Shown: in pieces, positions 60,076 through 64,000 of the stretch
Layout: every line of letters starts with the position of its first letter
Numbering within the stretch: position 1 is the first letter of the stretch
Assembly: GCA_000336895.1 (NCBI GenBank)
Contig: AOLX01000015.1
Span: 56,286 to 120,285 of the forward strand
Length of the DNA stretch: 64,000 nucleotides
DNA from: Haloarcula argentinensis DSM 12282
Lineage (GTDB): Archaea; Halobacteriota; Halobacteria; Halobacteriales; Haloarculaceae
Direction: 5' to 3'
Notes under the pieces: generated by a model
Database searches by the model: none
Told to the model about the DNA's origin: nothing
What the model saw: only the letters and a program-made list of their open reading frames with translations
Position numbers and translations under genes: made by a program

Positions 60076-60996
60076 ATGACTGATCAGTCCTCTGCCAGAA
60101 TTGGTATCGTCACCGGTGAGACAACCCCCGACTTGACCGAGGATGGGCAAGCATTACAAACGGAGTTACGCAATCGCGGCCTCTTGACGGAGCCAGTTCT
60201 CTGGACGGACTCGACGGTAGAGTGGGACAGCTTCGATGCAGTGCTCGTCCGCTCCTGCTGGGAGTACCACACTCAACTGGATGCCTTCCAGAACTGGCTG
60301 GATCGTATCGAGAACGCGGATGTCGTACTGTTGAACTCAGCCAACACAATCAGATGGAACCACCACAAGTTCTATCTCCGCGATCTCGAACAAAGAGGTG
60401 TCTCGATTCTCCCGACGACGTGGATTGAACGGTCCACCGAAATCGATCTCAGGACGGTGCTAGAAGACAACGGCTGGCAAGAGGTTGCGGTAAAACCCGC
60501 TGTCGGCACCAGATCGGCCCGTATCTGGAGGACCTCTCTCGACGAAGCTCGAGACCACCAGCAGCGATTCGAGGACCTGGTTTCAAGTAGCGACGTTCTC
60601 GTTCAGCAGTTCGCCCCCGAAATCGACAACGGCGAGCGGTCACTGGTCTTCTTCGAAGGTAGTTTCAGCCATGCCACTAGACAGCTTCCAGCTGCAGACG
60701 ATTTCCGCGCTCACCCCAATTACGGCGGAAGCTCAGAACCGTACGAGCCACCCCGTGAGATAGTGGAGCAGGCCGCAGCCGTCCTTGAAGCTGCAGGAAA
60801 GGAACTAGGAATTAGCCCAATTAATTTCCCGTACGCCCGGGTGGATGGTGTCGAACGAGGGAGCGAATTCCTGCTGATGGAACTCGAACTCATCGAGCCG
60901 TACCTGAGTCTTGATGCCGGCAACAATGCCGTCACTGCGTTTGCAGATGCCATTGAAGCAAATCTATCTCGGCATGCGACCGCTCGCCGAGACTAA
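60076..60996 (+). CDS. ATP-grasp domain protein (glutathione synthase/RimK-like)
   Basis: 306 residues from the ATG at 60076; the frame upstream is hydrophobic and overlaps the MITE end. An N-terminal Rossmann-like pre-ATP-grasp domain (IGIVTGETTPDLTEDGQ, LVRSCWEYHTQLDAF), then ATP-binding strands AVKPAVGTRSARIW and LVQQFAPEI, and the metal-binding ELELIEPYLSL. These enzymes join a carboxylate to an amine or thiol, for peptides, cofactors or natural products. No partner biosynthetic gene is present. It belongs to the leu-split accessory region and may be recently acquired. Confidence 0.82.
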   Translation: MTDQSSARIGIVTGETTPDLTEDGQALQTELRNRGLLTEPVLWTDSTVEWDSFDAVLVRSCWEYHTQLDAFQNWLDRIENADVVLLNSANTIRWNHHKFYLRDLEQRGVSILPTTWIERSTEIDLRTVLEDNGWQEVAVKPAVGTRSARIWRTSLDEARDHQQRFEDLVSSSDVLVQQFAPEIDNGERSLVFFEGSFSHATRQLPAADDFRAHPNYGGSSEPYEPPREIVEQAAAVLEAAGKELGISPINFPYARVDGVERGSEFLLMELELIEPYLSLDAGNNAVTAFADAIEANLSRHATARRD

Positions 60997-61114
60997 CCGT
61001 AGCTCTCCACGAACCGACGACTGATTACTCGCTCTCAATATTGGACGCCACTCACTTAAATAAACATATCCCGTACAGAAGTAGATATACGGAGACGTAT
61101 TGAGAAGGAGCAAG

Positions 61115-61306
61115 CTATTGAACGTCGACCTGCTGATACTTGTAGTATACTATATGTGTAACCTGAGATGAGAAGATAGCGATTAACAGCCAACTAGTAT
61201 TACCTGATGGTGGCTCAAGAACTTCTACGATGAGTGCCGAGAGGATAATTACCCCTGCAATTGTCCAACAGTCGACAATGTTACCGATAACGCCAGTATT
61301 AGACAC
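61115..61306 (-). CDS. Small two-helix membrane protein, A+T-rich
   Basis: 63 residues beginning at a GTG at 61306 (VSNTGVIGN). Two hydrophobic segments, about 11-30 (IVDCWTIAGVIILSALIVEVL) and 38-55 (SWLLIAIFSSQVTHIVYY). No family recognised. Codons are more A+T-rich than the host. It is a plausible foreign gene; the lack of an ATG in frame lowers confidence. Confidence 0.4.
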   Translation of the reverse strand: MSNTGVIGNIVDCWTIAGVIILSALIVEVLEPPSGNTSWLLIAIFSSQVTHIVYYKYQQVDVQ

Positions 61307-61592
61307 ATTACGCGATAGTGTCGAATGAGTATTATGTTTTGCTAGTCCAGAGATAAACCAGAATCGCTAACGAGCGGTTCGGTGGAACGGTCTAACGTGT
61401 GGATGCTTCGATGGCTTTCAGGACTGAACTACGTAGATTCATGGCTGCTGTTAAACTGCAACAACAAGCGGTCCGCTCGTGCTCACGGCTGTGCCGTTCG
61501 CACAAACCGAGGTCACAAAGTGACCTCGCGTCAATCGTCCGCTTCTGCGAACCGGACGCTTACGCAGAGAACACGCAGAGCGGTTCTCGTAG
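61307..61592. other. 286-base stretch near leuD: possible decayed insertion material
   Basis: No complete gene can be supported. A frame (61399-61596) reading TELRRFMAAVKLQQQAV could be a fragment of a transposase, but homology cannot be asserted. Thirteen bases aatcgtccgcttc occur at about 61533-61545 and again at the leuD 3' end (61595-61607), a short direct repeat that may mark an old insertion boundary. Confidence 0.3.
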
Positions 61593-62237
61593 TTAATCGT
61601 CCGCTTCGATATCCGACCGCGTCTGATCGAGGTACGGCAACTCCGAGGCCGTCTCCTCGATAGCGTTCTGGTTGGCCTTCATCAGCGCCGTCGTGTCCCA
61701 GTTGCCCTCGACGAGGGCCTCGCGCTGGGCGCGGTCGACGCTGACGTTGATCTCGTTATCGCCGTAGGTGACTGTCTCCGCCCGCACGTCGACCTCAATC
61801 TTGCCGTCGGGGTTGTCATCGACCCACTGCTGGAGCGCGTTGATCGTCTCGTGGTCGGCGGTAACCGTCGGGATACCAAGCGCCAGACAGTTCCCAGCGA
61901 AAATCTCGGCGAAGCCCTCGCCGATGATAGCGTCGATGCCCCAGCGCATCAGGGCCTGTGGCGCGTGTTCGCGGGAGGAGCCACAGCCGAAGTTGTTGTT
62001 GACCACCATCACATTCGAGTCCTGGAACCGCTCTTCGTTGAACGGATGGTCCTTCTCGTTGTCCTCGTCGTCGAACCGCAGGTCGAAGAACGCGAACTCG
62101 CCCAGTCCATCGAAGGTGACGACCTTCATGAACCGCGCGGGGATGATCTGGTCCGTGTCGATGTCGTTCCCGCGGATCGGGATACCAGACCCTTCGACGT
62201 AGTCGACTTCGGGGATGTCCTCCGTGGCGTCGCTCAT
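61593..62237 (-). CDS. leuD: 3-isopropylmalate dehydratase small subunit
   Basis: 214 residues. Swivel domain with [15 protein letters not shown] (about 23-37) and [19 protein letters not shown], both hallmarks of LeuD. It closes over the active site of LeuC and isomerises 2- to 3-isopropylmalate. The ATG overlaps the leuC stop by four bases. Acidic C-terminal tail typical of halophiles. The homoaconitase/methylthioalkylmalate versions look similar, but the leuC/ilvC context settles the pathway. Confidence 0.93.
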   Translation of the reverse strand: MSDATEDIPEVDYVEGSGIPIRGNDIDTDQIIPARFMKVVTFDGLGEFAFFDLRFDDEDNEKDHPFNEERFQDSNVMVVNNNFGCGSSREHAPQALMRWGIDAIIGEGFAEIFAGNCLALGIPTVTADHETINALQQWVDDNPDGKIEVDVRAETVTYGDNEINVSVDRAQREALVEGNWDTTALMKANQNAIEETASELPYLDQTRSDIEADD

Positions 62238-63655
62238 GCCAGGGTCACCTCCTTCAGGTCGCGTACGTCAGACACTTCGCCGGTGATCGCCGCGGCGGCC
62301 ACCATCCGGGGATTCATCAGGACGGTCCGGCCGTCCTTGCTGCCCTGTCGGCCGACGAAGTTCCGGTTGGAGGAGGAGGCACAGGCCTCGTCGCCCTCCA
62401 GCTGGTCCTCGTTCATGCCCAGACACATCGAACAGCCGGCGTTACGCCATTCGAAGCCGGCTTCCTCGAAGATGTCCTTCAGGCCCTCCTCCTCGGCAGC
62501 GCGCTGGACGCGCTGGCTGCCGGGGACGACGAACGCCCGTACGTCGTCGGCGACCTGCCGGCCCTTGACGATGCGGGCCGCGCGGCGGAGGTCGGGCAGT
62601 CGAGCGTTGGTACAGGATCCAAGGAAGGCCACGTCGATGTCGTACCCTTCCATCGTCTCGCCGGGCTCGACGCGCATGTGGTCCTGAGCGCGGCGGGCGG
62701 TGTCGACCTTGTCGTCGGCCAGGTCCTCGGGCTCCGGAATCGGGTCGTCGATGCCGATGCCCTGGCCGGGCGTGGTCCCCCACGTGACGACGGGGTCCAG
62801 TTCGCTGGCGTCGATTTCGACGACGTCGTCGTACTCGGCGTCGTCGTCCGAGCGGATCGACTCCCAGTACGGCTTGAGTTCCTCGAATTTCTCGGGGTGT
62901 TCCTGGAAGTAGTCCGTCTGTTCGAGCCACTCGTAGGTGGTCTCGTCGGGGTTGACATAACCCGCGCGAGCGCCGCCCTCGATGGACATGTTACAGATGG
63001 ACATTCGGCCTTCCATGTCGAGGTTCTCGATGGTCTCGCCGGCGTACTCGTAGACGTAGCCGACGCCGCCCTCGGTCCCGAGCCGGCGGATGATTTCGAG
63101 GATGATGTCCTTGGCCTCGACGCCCTCGTCGAGTTCACCCGTGACTTCGATCTTGCGGACCTTCTGTTTCTCCATCGCGATTGTCTGGGTGGCCAGCACG
63201 TCGCGGATCTGGCTCGTCCCGATACCGAACGCGAGCGCGCCGAACGCGCCGTGGGTCGAGGTGTGGCTGTCGCCACAGACGATGGTCTTGCCGGGCTGGG
63301 TGATGCCCTGCTCCGGGCCGATGACGTGGACGATGCCCTGATCGCCCGTCGTCGGGTCCGAGAACTGGATGCCGGCGTCGCGAACATTCTCTTCGAGTTC
63401 CGCCATCATCGTCTCGGCCGCGTCGTCGCTGTAGGGCCGGTCCTGATTGGCGGTCGGCACGATGTGGTCGACCGTCGCGTGGGTCAGGTCGGGGCGTGCG
63501 ACCTCAAGGCCACGCTCTTTGAGCATGCCGAAGGCCTGCGGGCTGGTGACCTCGTGAATGAGGTGCAGCCCGACGAACAGCTGGTCCTGACCGTTCGGCA
63601 GGGTCGTGACTTTGTGCTGGTCCCATACCTTGTCGTACAGCGTTCCCGAACTCAT
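62234..63655 (-). CDS. leuC: 3-isopropylmalate dehydratase large subunit
   Basis: 473 residues. Aconitase-type [4Fe-4S] ligands are visible: Cys in [10 protein letters not shown] and the two in [10 protein letters not shown] near the C-terminus. Other hallmarks are [21 protein letters not shown] and the nucleophilic-site Asp/His in [14 protein letters not shown]. Complexes with LeuD for 2- to 3-isopropylmalate conversion. Overlaps leuD (ATGA) and the upstream small gene (63652-63655). It starts [17 protein letters not shown]. Confidence 0.95.
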   Translation of the reverse strand: MSSGTLYDKVWDQHKVTTLPNGQDQLFVGLHLIHEVTSPQAFGMLKERGLEVARPDLTHATVDHIVPTANQDRPYSDDAAETMMAELEENVRDAGIQFSDPTTGDQGIVHVIGPEQGITQPGKTIVCGDSHTSTHGAFGALAFGIGTSQIRDVLATQTIAMEKQKVRKIEVTGELDEGVEAKDIILEIIRRLGTEGGVGYVYEYAGETIENLDMEGRMSICNMSIEGGARAGYVNPDETTYEWLEQTDYFQEHPEKFEELKPYWESIRSDDDAEYDDVVEIDASELDPVVTWGTTPGQGIGIDDPIPEPEDLADDKVDTARRAQDHMRVEPGETMEGYDIDVAFLGSCTNARLPDLRRAARIVKGRQVADDVRAFVVPGSQRVQRAAEEEGLKDIFEEAGFEWRNAGCSMCLGMNEDQLEGDEACASSSNRNFVGRQGSKDGRTVLMNPRMVAAAAITGEVSDVRDLKEVTLA

Positions 63656-63918
63656 ACTGTCTCGTCCCGTCCTTCCGTTCCACGCTCGTACGCGCGAGTG
63701 ACACCCTCATCGGGTGCTTCGTGATCGATGTCTTCCATCGTCTCGTCGGTCTCCTCCTCCGCGTCGCGTTCGCCACCGTCGGCGGCCACAACCGGGCCGC
63801 GGCGAAACACCGCGCCGAAGGTTCCGTTCGTTTCGGGGTGCGTGTGCTCGATGCTCCCCATCGTTGTGCGTGAGTCGTTCTGTTCGCCGTCCGTTGGATT
63901 CGTGCGTTCGTTAGTCAT
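63652..63918 (-). CDS. Small acidic linker protein of the ilv-leu operon
   Basis: 88 residues from the ATG at 63918 which overlaps the ilvC stop. Highly charged, without hydrophobic core: [44 protein letters not shown]; likely disordered. Overlaps leuC by four bases. I know no function; small ORFs between ilvC and leuC appear in other haloarchaea. It might tune translation of the coupled operon or interact with an enzyme; no evidence either way. Confidence 0.6.
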   Translation of the reverse strand: MTNERTNPTDGEQNDSRTTMGSIEHTHPETNGTFGAVFRRGPVVAADGGERDAEEETDETMEDIDHEAPDEGVTRAYERGTEGRDETV

Positions 63919-64000
63919 CTGCTGGAGCTTCTGTCTTCTCTGCGTCGGCGTCCTCACCCCACGCGAACAGTTCGCGCAGGTTCTCGCCGACGGCTTCGAT
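63911..64000 (-). CDS. ilvC: Ketol-acid reductoisomerase, C-terminal end only
   Basis: The last 29 residues and stop (TAA at 63911-63913) lie in the window: [29 protein letters not shown]. The IEAVGxxLRxLF(A/S)W tail is the C-terminal end of IlvC, which makes dihydroxy acids in valine, leucine and isoleucine synthesis. The bulk of the gene is to the right of the window. Its stop overlaps the next small gene, so this end of the ilv-leu operon is translationally linked. Confidence 0.85.
   Translation of the reverse strand: MEAVGENLRELFAWGEDADAEKTEAPADD

Noticed and set aside
61382..61663. Overlapping plus-strand frames at the leuD 3' end
   Set aside because: They run into leuD antisense; any similarity to transposase N-termini is too weak to claim.

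Overview
The window reads as the chromosome of a haloarchaeon, most likely Haloarcula or a close relative. The evidence is the high G+C coding DNA, the strongly acidic proteins, Tat/lipobox halocyanins, HalX-type response regulators, archaeal class I aldolase, an archaeal multiprotein bridging factor, UbiA and geranylgeranyl reductase lipid enzymes, TATA boxes close to start codons, and a fructose catabolic gene set like the one known from Haloarcula. All family names come from reading the proteins by eye, without database searches.

Layout. 1-4.3 kb: the edge of a photolyase-related flavoprotein, two halocyanin lipoproteins around a small membrane protein/winged-helix pair, and a fumarylacetoacetase-family enzyme. 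4.4-8.4 kb: one-direction cluster tyrA, Rsm22-like methyltransferase, surE, EamA transporter. 8.4-17 kb: a signalling pair (degenerate RecA-like protein plus receiver-GAF protein), an alanyl-tRNA editing protein, two tiny genes missed by length cut-offs, a chemotaxis transducer with a small membrane partner, an HD phosphohydrolase, a peroxiredoxin, tatA, and tRNA-Arg(CCU). 17.4-30 kb: a GMC oxidoreductase behind an iron-box-like operator, CheC, hisC-adenylate kinase-CDP-alcohol transferase, MBF1, a HalX regulator, tpiA, a HerA-like ATPase, bluB and DNA polymerase IV.

30.8-32.3 kb is the clearest foreign DNA. A 1,291-bp A+T-rich insertion lies at the 3' end of tRNA-Gly(UCC), bounded by an exact 46-bp copy of that tRNA end. 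It carries only a four-helix membrane protein and a probable tiny basic protein, and no integrase.

32.4-53.9 kb: Trm9-like methyltransferase, tyrS, an SF1 helicase, asd, a 2-hydroxyacid dehydrogenase, geranylgeranyl reductase, a large structured noncoding region, a TAXI-type TRAP transporter pair, a PAS/GAF receiver protein, CPBP protease, J-domain protein, UbiA, OsmC and FIST proteins.

53.9-57.6 kb: a fructose module (class I aldolase, a PfkB-family kinase that may be ketohexokinase, 1-phosphofructokinase, GlpR-type regulator) which, with tpiA, would take fructose to triose phosphates. 57.7-64 kb: branched-chain amino acid genes (ilvC end, small ORF, leuC, leuD; leuB) split by about 3 kb of accessory DNA holding a CARF-like/winged-helix regulator, an inverted-repeat element that looks like a MITE, an ATP-grasp enzyme and a small membrane protein.

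No CRISPR array, rRNA operon or complete transposase gene was seen.
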